Source: Bradyrhizobium sp. AUGA SZCCT0283 (GTDB lineage Bacteria; Pseudomonadota; Alphaproteobacteria; Rhizobiales; Xanthobacteraceae). Taken from it: DNA of 64,000 nucleotides. Below the pieces are notes generated by a model that did no database searches, had not been told where the DNA came from, and saw only the letters and a program-made list of their open reading frames with translations. The stretch is from contig NZ_JAFCLU010000007.1 in the NCBI RefSeq assembly GCF_018130385.1, forward strand, positions 1 to 64,000, given 5' to 3'. The position numbers and the translations under genes were made by a program. Shown here piece by piece: positions 9,251-17,878 of the stretch (the first letter of the stretch is position 1; each line of letters opens with the position of its first letter).

Positions 9251-10042
9251 ATGCGTATTGCCACGTGGAACGTCAATTCGATCCGGCAGCGGCTCGACCA
9301 TCTCCTGACCTGGCTCAAGGAGTGCTCGCCGGACATCGTCTGCCTGCAGGAAATCAAATGCGTCGACGAGGCGTTCCCGCGGCTGGAGATCGAGGCGCTC
9401 GGCTATAACGTCGTCACCCACGGCCAGAAGACGTTCAATGGGGTCGCGCTCTTGTCGAAGCTGCCGTTCGACGAGACCAAATCGGGCCTGGCCGGCGATG
9501 ACGAGGACGCCCACGCCCGGTTCCTGGAAGGCGTGGTGACGCTGAAGACCGGCGTGATGCGGATCGCCTGCCTCTATCTGCCCAACGGCAACCCGCCGGA
9601 TACGGACAAATACCCCTATAAACTCAAATGGATGTCCCGACTTCTTGAGTATTCGAGGGAGCGGCTCAAGGCGGAAGAGCCGCTGGTGCTCGCAGGCGAC
9701 TTCAACGTCATTCCGGCGGCGGCGGATGTCTATAACCCGGCAGCCTGGACCAACGACGCGCTGTTCCGCCCCCAAACCCGCGAGGCCTTCCAGTCCCTGC
9801 TCGGTCTCGGGCTGACGGATGCGCTGCGCGCGGTAACCGACGAACCGGGCCTCTACACCTTCTGGGACTACCAGGCGGGCGCCTGGCAGAAGAACTGGGG
9901 CCTTCGAATCGACCACCTCCTGCTGTCGCCACAGGCCAGCGACCGCCTGACCAATGTCGGCATCGACAGCTATGTGCGCGCCTGGGAGAAGCCGTCCGAC
10001 CATGTGCCGGTATGGGCGGATTTCGACCTGGCGACGGCTTGA
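9251..10042 (+). CDS. xthA: Exodeoxyribonuclease III
   Basis: 263-residue Mg2+-dependent AP endonuclease / 3'-phosphatase of the exonuclease-phosphatase superfamily, acting in base excision repair. Visible motifs are RIATWNVNSIRQRLDHLL (Asn7), VCLQEIKC (metal Glu), LVLAGDFNVIP (catalytic Asp/Asn) and the C-terminal GLRIDHLLLS (Asp-His pair). The ATG at 9251 gives the family's normal MRIATWNVNS start; 32 open codons upstream have no homology character. The 3' end is shared with the next gene. Confidence 0.95.
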   Translation: MRIATWNVNSIRQRLDHLLTWLKECSPDIVCLQEIKCVDEAFPRLEIEALGYNVVTHGQKTFNGVALLSKLPFDETKSGLAGDDEDAHARFLEGVVTLKTGVMRIACLYLPNGNPPDTDKYPYKLKWMSRLLEYSRERLKAEEPLVLAGDFNVIPAAADVYNPAAWTNDALFRPQTREAFQSLLGLGLTDALRAVTDEPGLYTFWDYQAGAWQKNWGLRIDHLLLSPQASDRLTNVGIDSYVRAWEKPSDHVPVWADFDLATA

Positions 10043-10539
10043 GCGCGACCGGCGCGGCGAACGTGGCGATTCGGGATGCTGCGCCCGACGATGCCGTCGC
10101 GGCCTGCCGCGTCCTGAGGGAATCGATCTCCTGCTTATGCGTTGCCGATCACCGCAACGATCCGGCGATCCTGAATGCGTGGCTGGCCAACAAGACGCCG
10201 GAAATTGTGGCCGCATGGGCTGCGCAGAAGGGAAACTCGCTGCTGCTCGCCGTCGGGGGCGATGCCGTCCTCGCGGTGGGATCCGTGACGGACGCGGGCG
10301 AAATCACGCTGAACTACGTGGCGCCCGCTGCACGATTTCGCGGCGTCAGCCGGGCCTTGCTGAGGGCGCTCGAAGCCAGAGCGGTGGAGCGAGGCAACAA
10401 GCGTTGCACGCTCACCAGCACCGAGACGGCGCATCGCTTCTATCAGTCGGCTGGTTATGTTGACGACGGAGTGCCGACAGGCAAGTTCGGCACGAGCTCT
10501 GGCTATCCGATGTCGAAGCAGGTTGTCGCTTCGCGGTAG
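10039..10539 (+). CDS. GNAT-family N-acetyltransferase
   Basis: About 166 residues. The acetyl-CoA site is seen in EITLNYVAPAARFRGVSRALLRALEARA (motif A, with R-F-R-G-V-S in place of the commoner Q-x-x-G-x-G) followed by HRFYQSAGYVDDG. The substrate is unknown. I chose TTG at 10039 because TTGA overlaps the xthA stop by 4 bp. ATG at 10012 and GTG at 10063 are in frame, and homology-like sequence begins only at VAIRDAAPDD (10063). No good ribosome-binding site supports any of the three. Confidence 0.75.
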   Translation: MSATGAANVAIRDAAPDDAVAACRVLRESISCLCVADHRNDPAILNAWLANKTPEIVAAWAAQKGNSLLLAVGGDAVLAVGSVTDAGEITLNYVAPAARFRGVSRALLRALEARAVERGNKRCTLTSTETAHRFYQSAGYVDDGVPTGKFGTSSGYPMSKQVVASR

Positions 10540-10556
10540 TTTGTCGTCCGTAGAGA

Positions 10557-10644
10557 GGGCAAAGCGCAGCGTGCCCACCATTTGACGCCAACGAATTCAG
10601 AGAGATGGTGGGCATGGCGCAAGAGCGCTTTGCCCACCCTACGG
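10557..10644. repeat. Palindromic 'GTGGGCA' repeat
   Basis: Nested inverted repeat: GGGCAAAGCGC at 10557–10567 mirrors GCGCTTTGCCC at 10625–10635, and an inner pair GTGCCCACCAT / ATGGTGGGCA surrounds about 24 bp. A second member with the same order of motifs is at 46371–46486. It lies between the convergent acetyltransferase and exoR genes, where it may also act as a bidirectional terminator. Confidence 0.8.
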
Positions 10645-10667
10645 CAGTTCGACAAAACCGCGACGGC

Positions 10668-11513
10668 TCAGTCCTTCTTGCCCTGCACCCAGTGCTCGAG
10701 CATCTGCAACGCCACGGCGCGGTCCTCGTCGGAGGCCTTGGTGAAAGCGCGGTTATAGCTTTCCCGGATCCAGCTCTCGTCGGGGGCGGCGTTGTCGCGC
10801 GCCAGCGTCAGCCACATCAGGCCGCGGGCGGCCTGCCGCGGCAACCGGTCGCCGTTGAACAGCATCTGGCCGAGCATGGCCTGGGCCTGATGCTGGCCCT
10901 TCTGGGCCGCCAGACCAAGCCAGCGCGCGCCATAGCGGAAATCGTCCCGCGAGGCATCCGGCGTCTTCAGGTAAAGCCGCGCCAGATCGTATTGCGCGTC
11001 GGCGTTGCCGAAATAGGACGCGGCATAGGAGAACATCTCCCGGGCGCGATCGGTGTCCGGCTTGATCTTAGAATTCGGGATGCCGTTGAGGTAGTAGCGC
11101 CCCAGCGCCACGAAGGCGTTGGCGACGATCGTCGCCTGCGGCGCCGACGGGCTGTCCTCGGCATGCGCGTTAGCGATGCGGCTGAAATATTCGAAGGCGC
11201 GCAGGTCGTCCTGGATGACGCCATCGCCATCGGCATACATCCGGCCGAGCTTCCACTGCGCGACGGGATGGCCGCCCTCGGCGGCGTATTGCAGCGAGTT
11301 CAGGGACGGCGCGGCAACCGTAGTCGCCGTCGGCGCTGCGGGCGGGGCCTTCTTCAGGGCCTGGGCCGTGACCGCTTGCGCAGCGGCGGGCTGGCCCTCC
11401 ACGGACAGCGTGGCGTCCGGCTTCACCGGCGCGCCATCAAATGCGAATCCGGGAGCCGCCACCGGCGTGGCCCCTAGCATCAACGCAAGAATGATACGCC
11501 TAGATGTCCGCAT
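10668..11513 (-). CDS. exoR: ExoR-like periplasmic Sel1-repeat regulator
   Basis: 281 residues: a signal peptide ([20 protein letters not shown]), a low-complexity Pro/Ala stretch, then Sel1/TPR-like repeats from about residue 70 ([94 protein letters not shown]). Order and wording match rhizobial ExoR, the periplasmic repressor of the ExoS–ChvI two-component system that controls exopolysaccharide and motility. ATG at 11513 is chosen over GTG at 11534. The start overlaps the end of ilvD by 14 bp, implying co-transcription. ExoS/ChvI are not in the window. Confidence 0.88.
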   Translation of the reverse strand: MRTSRRIILALMLGATPVAAPGFAFDGAPVKPDATLSVEGQPAAAQAVTAQALKKAPPAAPTATTVAAPSLNSLQYAAEGGHPVAQWKLGRMYADGDGVIQDDLRAFEYFSRIANAHAEDSPSAPQATIVANAFVALGRYYLNGIPNSKIKPDTDRAREMFSYAASYFGNADAQYDLARLYLKTPDASRDDFRYGARWLGLAAQKGQHQAQAMLGQMLFNGDRLPRQAARGLMWLTLARDNAAPDESWIRESYNRAFTKASDEDRAVALQMLEHWVQGKKD

Positions 11514-13224
11514 AACACTGTTTCTCGTGCGCACCGCCAGGATGGGTTACAGCCCCGTCCACCGCCGGCCCAACCTGTTGGGCATATTTCCACAGCGCAC
11601 CCGACGTATGGTTAGTCTGTCGAGGCGCCCATTTGGTTTTACGATCGGCGAGTTCGGCGTCGGTCAATTTTACGTTAAGGATTCCGGCCTCGGCGTCGAT
11701 CTCGATAATGTCACCATTCTGCAACAGGGCGATCGGACCGCCCACGGCTGCCTCCGGCCCGACATGGCCAATGCAGAACCCACGGGTGGCGCCGGAAAAC
11801 CGGCCGTCGGTGATCAAGGCGACCTTGCCGCCCATCCCCTGCCCGGTCAGCGCCGCCGTGGTCGAGAGCATCTCCCGCATGCCGGGACCGCCACGCGGGC
11901 CCTCGTAGCGGATCACGATGACCTCGCCCTCCTTGTAGGTCTTCTTCTGGACTGACTCGAAAGCGTCCTCTTCGCGATCGAAGCAGCGCGCCGGACCGGT
12001 AAATTTCAGCTTCGACATGCCCGCGACCTTCACGATCGCACCCTCCGGCGCGAGATTACCCTTCAGGCCGACCACGCCGCCCGTGACGGTGATCGGCTTG
12101 TCGGCTGACCGCACGACATCCTGGTGCGGATTCCATTTCACGCTCTTGAGGTTTTCGGCGATCGTCCGGCCCGTGACGGTGAGGCAATCTCCGTGCAGGT
12201 GGCCATTGTCGAGCAGCGTCTTCATCAGAAGCGGTATGCCGCCAACCTCGAACATGTCTTTGGCAACATAACGGCCCCCCGGCTTCAAATCCGCGACATA
12301 CGGTGTCTTTTTGAAGATTTCGGCGACGTCGAATAAGTCAAACTTAATCCCGCACTCATGCGCGATGGCCGGCAGGTGCAGCGCAGCATTGGTCGACCCG
12401 CCGGAGGCGGCGACGACCGCCGCGGCGTTTTCCAGCGAGCGGCGGGTGACAATGTCGCGCGGCCGGATATTGGCTGCGATCAGCTCCATAACCTTCTCGC
12501 CGGCGGCGGAGCAAAACGCGTCGCGAATTTCGTAAGGCGCTGGCGCCCCGGCCGAATACGGCAGCGCCAGGCCGATCGCCTCGGATACCGTCGCCATGGT
12601 GTTGGCGGTGAATTGTGCGCCGCACGCCCCTGCCGAGGGGCAGGCCACCCGCTCGATTTCATCGAGGTCAGCGTCCGACATTTCGCCGACGGAATGCTTG
12701 CCGACGGCCTCGAACATGTCCTGCACCGTGACCTGCTGGCCACGGAAATTGCCCGGCAGAATCGAGCCGCCATAGATGAAGATCGAGGGCACGTTGAGCC
12801 GGACCATCGCCATCATCATGCCCGGCAGCGACTTGTCGCAGCCGGCAAGCCCGACCAGGGCGTCATAGGCATGGCCGCGGACGGTCAGTTCGACCGAGTC
12901 GGCGATGCATTCGCGGGACGGCAGCGACGAGCGCATGCCGTCATGGCCCATGGCGATGCCGTCGGTCACGGTGATGGTGCAGAATTCGCGCGGGGTGCCG
13001 CCGGCGGCGGCGACGCCCTTCTTGACCGCCTGCGCCTGGCGCATCAGCGAGATATTGCAGGGCGCGGCCTCGTTCCAGCAGGACGCGACGCCGACGAAGG
13101 GCTGGTGGATCTGCTGGGTGGTCAGCCCCATCGCGTAGAGATAGGACCGATGGGGGGCGCGCTCCGGCCCCTCCGTCACGTGACGGCTCGGCAACCTCTT
13201 CTTGATGTCGGTCTTGGCGTCCAT
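11500..13224 (-). CDS. ilvD: Dihydroxy-acid dehydratase
   Basis: 574 residues. It dehydrates 2,3-dihydroxy acids to 2-keto acids in valine/isoleucine (and pantothenate) synthesis. Iron–sulfur ligands are recognisable in [17 protein letters not shown] and [16 protein letters not shown], and the C-terminal catalytic block in [25 protein letters not shown]. The start at 13224 ([19 protein letters not shown]) is the family-like choice with GGGGAAG about 12 bp upstream; the frame stays open 16 codons further. Its last codons overlap exoR. Usual ilvD partners are absent. Confidence 0.95.
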   Translation of the reverse strand: MDAKTDIKKRLPSRHVTEGPERAPHRSYLYAMGLTTQQIHQPFVGVASCWNEAAPCNISLMRQAQAVKKGVAAAGGTPREFCTITVTDGIAMGHDGMRSSLPSRECIADSVELTVRGHAYDALVGLAGCDKSLPGMMMAMVRLNVPSIFIYGGSILPGNFRGQQVTVQDMFEAVGKHSVGEMSDADLDEIERVACPSAGACGAQFTANTMATVSEAIGLALPYSAGAPAPYEIRDAFCSAAGEKVMELIAANIRPRDIVTRRSLENAAAVVAASGGSTNAALHLPAIAHECGIKFDLFDVAEIFKKTPYVADLKPGGRYVAKDMFEVGGIPLLMKTLLDNGHLHGDCLTVTGRTIAENLKSVKWNPHQDVVRSADKPITVTGGVVGLKGNLAPEGAIVKVAGMSKLKFTGPARCFDREEDAFESVQKKTYKEGEVIVIRYEGPRGGPGMREMLSTTAALTGQGMGGKVALITDGRFSGATRGFCIGHVGPEAAVGGPIALLQNGDIIEIDAEAGILNVKLTDAELADRKTKWAPRQTNHTSGALWKYAQQVGPAVDGAVTHPGGAHEKQCYADI

Positions 13225-14101
13225 CCGCGAAACCTGCTTCCCCAGCCATCTCCTTGTCGGTCTCGGGAGCAATTTCCCGTCGCCTTCGCCGGCCCTGTGG
13301 CTAACCAGCTTATGAAAGAAATGGTTTCATGGAGGGGTGTGGCTAAAAAGCGGCGCAAGCAAGAGACAGGCGGGACGGTTAACCAAATGTTCGATCACTG
13401 TTGCGGTCACGCAACAATCGTGGCCCGGCGGCAACCTTTATTTGGGTGTATCGAATCCGTCCCGGCCGCCCGCTCCGACAGGCCTCATCTCGAGAGCCCG
13501 CGCCGCGCGCGGGTCACAACCTGAAGGCGATCGATAGAGAAGTTTCTCCAACGCGAAATTGGCCGCGCGCCATCACGCGACCAACCCGGATTTGGCGACC
13601 GCCCACGCGTCGCCGAGAATCGCAAAGCGCAATTCGAACCATTCGATCTCGCTGCGCGCGATGCGAGCGCCGAAAGTTACAGCGCCTGACATCAATCGTG
13701 TTCGAAGCGATCGCGTCATTTTTGTGCGGCCGGCACTTTTTGCACCTGTTTTCGTCACGCGGGGACGCGGTCCACCACGCGCGCGCAGTCGGCGGAGCAA
13801 TCGTTCAGACGCCAGACGAAACAACGTCGTGCGCAATTTGTCGCAGAGGTTTGATCGCCGGTCGAATCGACGGATGCGCTGAAGCAGCCGTCGCAGAGAT
13901 GCCTTTCGCGTCACCATATTGCCCCTACCGAGCGCAAATCCGCCGCGTGCAGGTCCAGTCACGGGCCCGTTTTGCTGTTTCTCCTTCGATGCGGGTGAGG
14001 AGTCACGCCTCACGTCTTGCCCGCGCGCATCACTTCACGATTCCCAACATCCGTGGTGGTCGTTTGTAGTTCGTGAGGCCTCTGAGTAAGAGGTTTGAAT
14101 A
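13225..14101. other. Long non-coding region between ilvD and the RTX gene, with two small dyads
   Basis: About 880 bp with no convincing gene; frames on both strands are Arg-rich and lack start context. Two dyads stand out: ATGAAA-N7-TTTCAT at 13312–13330, in the likely ilvD promoter zone, and TGTTGCG-GTCA-CGCAACA at 13399–13416. These could be operators or hairpins. The remainder up to 14101 should hold the promoter of the RTX gene, but I cannot place it. ilvD and the RTX gene diverge from this region. Confidence 0.5.
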
Positions 14102-15052
14102 ATGGCACGCTTCAATCTGAACGGCTTCCTCGACAACAGCCGATTCGAGGATTTCTTTGCTAGGTTTACGGGCGGCAGTGCCGGCCATGATCATCTGAAC
14201 GGGACGACGAGCAACAACACCCTGTTCGGCGGCGCCAGCGCCGACACGCTCGCCGGCATGGCCGGCAACGACATACTCAACGCTGGCTCCGGCGACGACA
14301 AGGTGTGGGGCGGCTCGGGTAACGATAACCTGGCCGGCGGCTCCGGCGCCGATCTTCTGGTCGGCGGCTTCGGCGCCGACCGGATGGACGGCGGCAGCGG
14401 CAACGACGTCCTGCTCAGCCGGTCGGATGCGGGCGAGATGGTCGCGGCCCAGGACGGCACGACGCAGATCTTCGCTGAAGAAACCGCGGCGTTCAAGGCG
14501 GTCAACGATACGCTGACCGGCGGCGCCGGCGGCGACACCTTCCGCTTCGAAGGTAATGTCAATGCCAAGGACGAGATCGTTGCCAAGCACGTCAATGCCG
14601 ACGGCACCATCGACTGGGTCGGCGTCACCGGCGAGAACGGCGCGGTTCACGATCACTGGGTCGACGGCTTCGGCAACGACGTGATCCGCGACTTCAATCG
14701 CGCCCAGGGCGACAAGATCGAAATCTCGGCGCACACCGCCGAGGTCAAATCAATCGAGTACAAGGACAGCAATGGCGACGGCAAGAACGACTACAGCGTG
14801 ATCACCGTCATCAGCCAGCAAGGCAACGCCGGCGCGCATGACGAGGATCTCCTCGGCACCATCACCGTCTATGGCAACCTGGTGAAGCAAAGCGATATCA
14901 CCGTTACCCAGACGGTGTATGGCGCTTACGAGAAGGTCGGCGAACTTGGCGGCGCGCACTTCGAACTGGAGGACGACGGCGTGCTGGCCAATGGCGGCAC
15001 CGACGGCGGCCACCACAACGAAGCGACGGCGATGGCCAACATGTACATGTAA
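14102..15052 (+). CDS. RTX-type (hemolysin-type) calcium-binding repeat protein
   Basis: 316 residues, acidic and Gly/Asp/Asn-rich. Glycine-rich nonapeptide repeats occupy about residues 38–105 (GGASADTLAGMAGNDILN, GGSGNDNLAGGSGADLLVGG, MDGGSGNDVLL) with another at LTGGAGGDTFRFEG near 140. Such repeats form a Ca2+-loaded parallel beta-roll in proteins secreted unfolded by type I systems through an uncleaved C-terminal signal. The rest (FGNDVIRDFNRAQGDKIEIS, then a beta-rich C-terminus ending MANMYM) resembles other peroxidase/serralysin C-terminal modules without an enzyme domain. No type I transporter genes are adjacent. It is followed by a terminator hairpin. Confidence 0.88.
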   Translation: MARFNLNGFLDNSRFEDFFARFTGGSAGHDHLNGTTSNNTLFGGASADTLAGMAGNDILNAGSGDDKVWGGSGNDNLAGGSGADLLVGGFGADRMDGGSGNDVLLSRSDAGEMVAAQDGTTQIFAEETAAFKAVNDTLTGGAGGDTFRFEGNVNAKDEIVAKHVNADGTIDWVGVTGENGAVHDHWVDGFGNDVIRDFNRAQGDKIEISAHTAEVKSIEYKDSNGDGKNDYSVITVISQQGNAGAHDEDLLGTITVYGNLVKQSDITVTQTVYGAYEKVGELGGAHFELEDDGVLANGGTDGGHHNEATAMANMYM

Positions 15053-15076
15053 CCCAGAACAATAAGACACGATCAC

Positions 15077-15105
15077 GGACAAGGGCCGCCTCCCGGCCCT
15101 TGTCC
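15077..15105 (+). terminator. Terminator-like hairpin after the RTX gene
   Basis: Perfect 11-bp stem, GGACAAGGGCC (15077–15087) with GGCCCTTGTCC (15095–15105), and a 7-nt loop, 25 bp after the stop codon. There is no T-run, so termination is inferred from stem strength and position only. Confidence 0.65.
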
Positions 15106-15153
15106 TCCAGCGTCCGGCCTCGATTCACTCGTCACCGGGCGCTGGAGTTCGTG

Positions 15154-15198
15154 GATGGGTCTCCCTGCTCGCGCTCTGCTTCGCTCATCCGGGCTGCG
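15154..15198. repeat. Half of a 'CTTCGCTCATCCGGGCT' repeat
   Basis: TGCTTCGCTCATCCGGGCTGCGG matches the right arm of the element at 60131–60203 (ATCGCTTCGCTCATCCGGGCTAC). The left arm is missing. It borders the decayed receptor gene, so the repeat may mark the breakpoint that truncated it. Confidence 0.55.
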
Positions 15199-15210
15199 GT
15201 TGCTCTGCAG

Positions 15211-15375
15211 TCAATCCACCTCCACATTGGCGGCCTTGATCATCGGCCACCATTTTGCAATTTCGGCCTTCTGCCCGGCGCCCAGCGCTTCCGGAGCATC
15301 TGCAAACTACGATTTTCGAGCTGCTTGCGCGCCGCCGGATCGTTCAGCGCGTCAACCGCGGCGGCATTGAACCCG
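15211..15375 (-). pseudogene. Decayed 3' fragment of a Bug/TctC receptor gene
   Basis: From the stop codon (TCA at 15211) this stretch aligns base for base with the last ~165 bp of the intact receptor gene ending at 22474, including a run of over 40 nearly identical bases over the codons for the conserved C-terminal AEIAKWWPMIKAAN. About 19 bp are missing internally (after GCGCTTCCGG), which shifts the frame. Homology stops near 15375 and no upstream part is present. This is a dead remnant of a paralogous receptor, cut off on one side and frameshifted. Confidence 0.85.
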
Positions 15376-15587
15376 GCAGGGCCGCTTCGTCCGCCGTCGA
15401 AGCGATGCTACGCGTGCACAGAAACTCTTTGGGTTCCATTCGCCTCATTTACGCGCGTTTGTTGCGCTGATGTGACAATTGCGCTCGGGCGTTGTGGTAA
15501 CCTTCGAACAGGTCAGGGCCACGCGCATCATGCGATCTCTTGGTTTTGACGGCGTTTGTGACGTGGGTTTCGCAGGGGGACCATGGA

Positions 15588-17840
15588 ATGAACCGGTGCT
15601 TACGCTCGTTGTCTTGTTTTTTCACGGTAGCTGGGCTCGCTTTCTTCTCGACGGCTGCGATCGCGGGAGCCGGCCATAAACCCCATGCCCAGAAGGCGCA
15701 CGAAACGGCCAAGAAGTCGCACGTGGCAAAGGAAGCCCGCTCCCACCGCAACGCTGCGTCCGGAAAAAATCGGCACGCCAAGCACGCCTCCGCACAACGC
15801 AAGGCGAAGCGGTCGAAGGCTTCGCCTGCTCCCAAGGAGGCGGTCAAGGTGACCGTCGCTCCGCTGACGGGCGATCTTGCACTGGTGAAGGAAGCCATCG
15901 AGCTCGCGCGCAAGGTAAAGACCCAGGAGGCGACGGACGTCAGGAACAGGATCGCGGATCCGACGGCGCAGAAGCTCGTCGAGTGGTACATCCTGCGCCA
16001 CCCGGAGACGATAGCACCTTTCAGCCGCTACGCAGCGTTCATCGCCGCTAATTCGCAATGGCCGAGCGCGCCGTTGCTGCGCCGGCGCGCCGAGGCGCGG
16101 CTGTGGGAGCAGCGCAGCGATGCGGCGACGGTTCGCAGCTTCATTGGCGATCGGCCCGCCAGCGCCAAGGGCAAGCTGACACTGGCGCGCGTGCTGCTCG
16201 CAGAGGGGGATCGGGACGGCGCGGCCAGGCTGGCGCGCGACGCATGGCGATCGGACGAATTGTCGGAGCGCCTGGAGACCGACGCGTTCGAGACGTTCCG
16301 CGACCTTCTCACTCGCGACGACCACCGTGCACGCATGGACAAGCGCATCGGGGCCAAGGATCTCGCCGGCGCGAAGCGCGCCGCGCAGCGCCTCGGCAGC
16401 GACGAGCTTGCGATCGTGAAAGCCTGTGCCGCGGTCAGGGGAAAAGCGAACAAGGCGATGGATGCGCTCGACGATGTCGCCGTCGAGGCGCGGCAGAATC
16501 TCGGCTACACCCTGTGCCGTATCCAGTGGATGCTCGCCAAGGACCGGATCGACGACGCAGCCCGCCTGATGGTGGCGGCCTCGCCGGAGACGATGGCGCT
16601 GCAGGACACCGACCAATGGTGGCGCGAGCGGCGCTCGCTCGCCCGCAAGCTGCTCGACCAGGGCAAGTTTCAGACGGCCTATGATGTGATCCGCCCCGCC
16701 GCAGCGCCGGCCAACGAATATTACCGGGCCGACGTCCACTTCATGTGCGGCTGGATCGCGCTGCGCTACCTCGACAATCCCAAAACCGCGGCCATGCATT
16801 TTGCCCGCATCGACGACGGCGCGACCAATCCGATCGTGCTGGCGCGGGCGAATTACTGGCGCGGACGCGCGGCCGAAGCCCTTGGCCAGGCGGATGCGAT
16901 GCGTGCGAGCTATGAAGCGGCCGCCCGCTACCCGACCGCCTATTACGGCCAGCTCGCGCGCGCCCGGCTTGGCCGTAACCAGATCGAACTGCGCGCCCCC
17001 CTGCCCGATCTCGCCTCCGCCGATGCGCCGGCCGCCGACGAACGCGTGCGCGCCGCCGACATGCTCTACGAGATCGGCGAGCACGATGTCGCGCTCTATT
17101 TTGCCGCCGATCTCGGCGAACAAAGCGCCAATGTTGTCCTGCTCGAAGCGCTCGGCGAGCTCGCCGGCCGTCGCAACGACGCTCGCGCGATGCTGCAGGT
17201 CGGAAAGCCCTCGCTCGGCCGCGGGCTGCCGCTCGACCATTACGCCTTTCCCACCATCGGGATTCCACCGCACCGGCAGTTCGCCCCCGAAATCGAGCAC
17301 AGCATGATCTATTCGGTGGCGCGCACCGAGAGCGCCTTCGACCAGCGCGACAAGTCCGCGGCAAATGCGGTCGGCCTGATGCAGGTGACGCCGGAAGCGG
17401 GACGCGATACCGCGAAGCGCTTCAAGGTCGACTTCGACTGGGACCGGATGGTTTCCGACCCGGTCTACAACACGCAAATCGGCGCCGCCGAGCTCAGCGC
17501 GCTGCTCTCGGAATACAAAGGCAATCACATCATGACCTTTGCCGGCTACAATGCCGGCAGGGGCCGTGTGCGGGACTGGGTTAAGGCGTATGGCGATCCG
17601 CGCGATCCCAAAGTCGACCCGGTCGACTGGGTCGAGCGCATTCCGTTTTCCGAAACGCGGAACTACGTCCAGCGGGTGATCGAAAATCTGGCGGTCTACC
17701 GCGTCCGTTTCAACAGCAGTACGGCGGTGGCGGCGAAGACCGGCGGGCGCGTTGTTGCGCAGGAGACCAACGCGGCGCCGGGCCCGTCAGCGAGCGCGGA
17801 CTTCACCGCATCGACAGGCCATGTGCAGCCTGCCGAATAG
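15588..17840 (+). CDS. slt: Soluble lytic murein transglycosylase
   Basis: About 750 residues: signal peptide (FFTVAGLAFFSTAAIAGAG), then a striking Lys/His/Ala-rich segment (about residues 28–85), an alpha-helical superhelical domain, and the C-terminal SLT domain from about 565. The catalytic Glu lies in YSVARTESAFDQRDKS, followed by NAVGLMQVTPEAG and the MTFAGYNAGRGRVRDWV motif. It cleaves the MurNAc–GlcNAc bond to give 1,6-anhydro products in the periplasm. ATG at 15588 is preceded by CAGGGGGA. The basic segment may bind anionic wall or DNA-like polymers; this is inference. Confidence 0.92.
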   Translation: MNRCLRSLSCFFTVAGLAFFSTAAIAGAGHKPHAQKAHETAKKSHVAKEARSHRNAASGKNRHAKHASAQRKAKRSKASPAPKEAVKVTVAPLTGDLALVKEAIELARKVKTQEATDVRNRIADPTAQKLVEWYILRHPETIAPFSRYAAFIAANSQWPSAPLLRRRAEARLWEQRSDAATVRSFIGDRPASAKGKLTLARVLLAEGDRDGAARLARDAWRSDELSERLETDAFETFRDLLTRDDHRARMDKRIGAKDLAGAKRAAQRLGSDELAIVKACAAVRGKANKAMDALDDVAVEARQNLGYTLCRIQWMLAKDRIDDAARLMVAASPETMALQDTDQWWRERRSLARKLLDQGKFQTAYDVIRPAAAPANEYYRADVHFMCGWIALRYLDNPKTAAMHFARIDDGATNPIVLARANYWRGRAAEALGQADAMRASYEAAARYPTAYYGQLARARLGRNQIELRAPLPDLASADAPAADERVRAADMLYEIGEHDVALYFAADLGEQSANVVLLEALGELAGRRNDARAMLQVGKPSLGRGLPLDHYAFPTIGIPPHRQFAPEIEHSMIYSVARTESAFDQRDKSAANAVGLMQVTPEAGRDTAKRFKVDFDWDRMVSDPVYNTQIGAAELSALLSEYKGNHIMTFAGYNAGRGRVRDWVKAYGDPRDPKVDPVDWVERIPFSETRNYVQRVIENLAVYRVRFNSSTAVAAKTGGRVVAQETNAAPGPSASADFTASTGHVQPAE

Positions 17841-17878
17841 CCGATGCGCCGGCCTATGCGAACCGGTATCCACTTCAT

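Noticed and set aside
8213..10216. 667-codon minus-strand frame spanning the adaptor and xthA
   Set aside because: It runs through two well-identified genes in another frame or strand and has no domain-like sequence.
13573..14013. Minus-strand 146-codon frame upstream of the RTX gene
   Set aside because: Arg-rich, no recognisable domain, no ribosome-binding site; overlapped by an equally open plus-strand frame. Kept as non-coding pending conservation data.
14215..14410. Regular repeats considered as a CRISPR array or satellite
   Set aside because: They are in-frame codons for Gly/Asp-rich nonapeptides (RTX repeats) of variable sequence, without constant repeats and unique spacers.
15600..17528. 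642-codon frame antisense to slt
   Set aside because: Shadow of the transglycosylase; the plus-strand protein has a signal peptide and catalytic SLT motifs.
17855..17878. Possible repeat fragment (GCGAACCGGTATCCACTT) between slt and the CzcA-like gene
   Set aside because: Too short and degenerate to assign firmly to the 22224 element family; mentioned there only.
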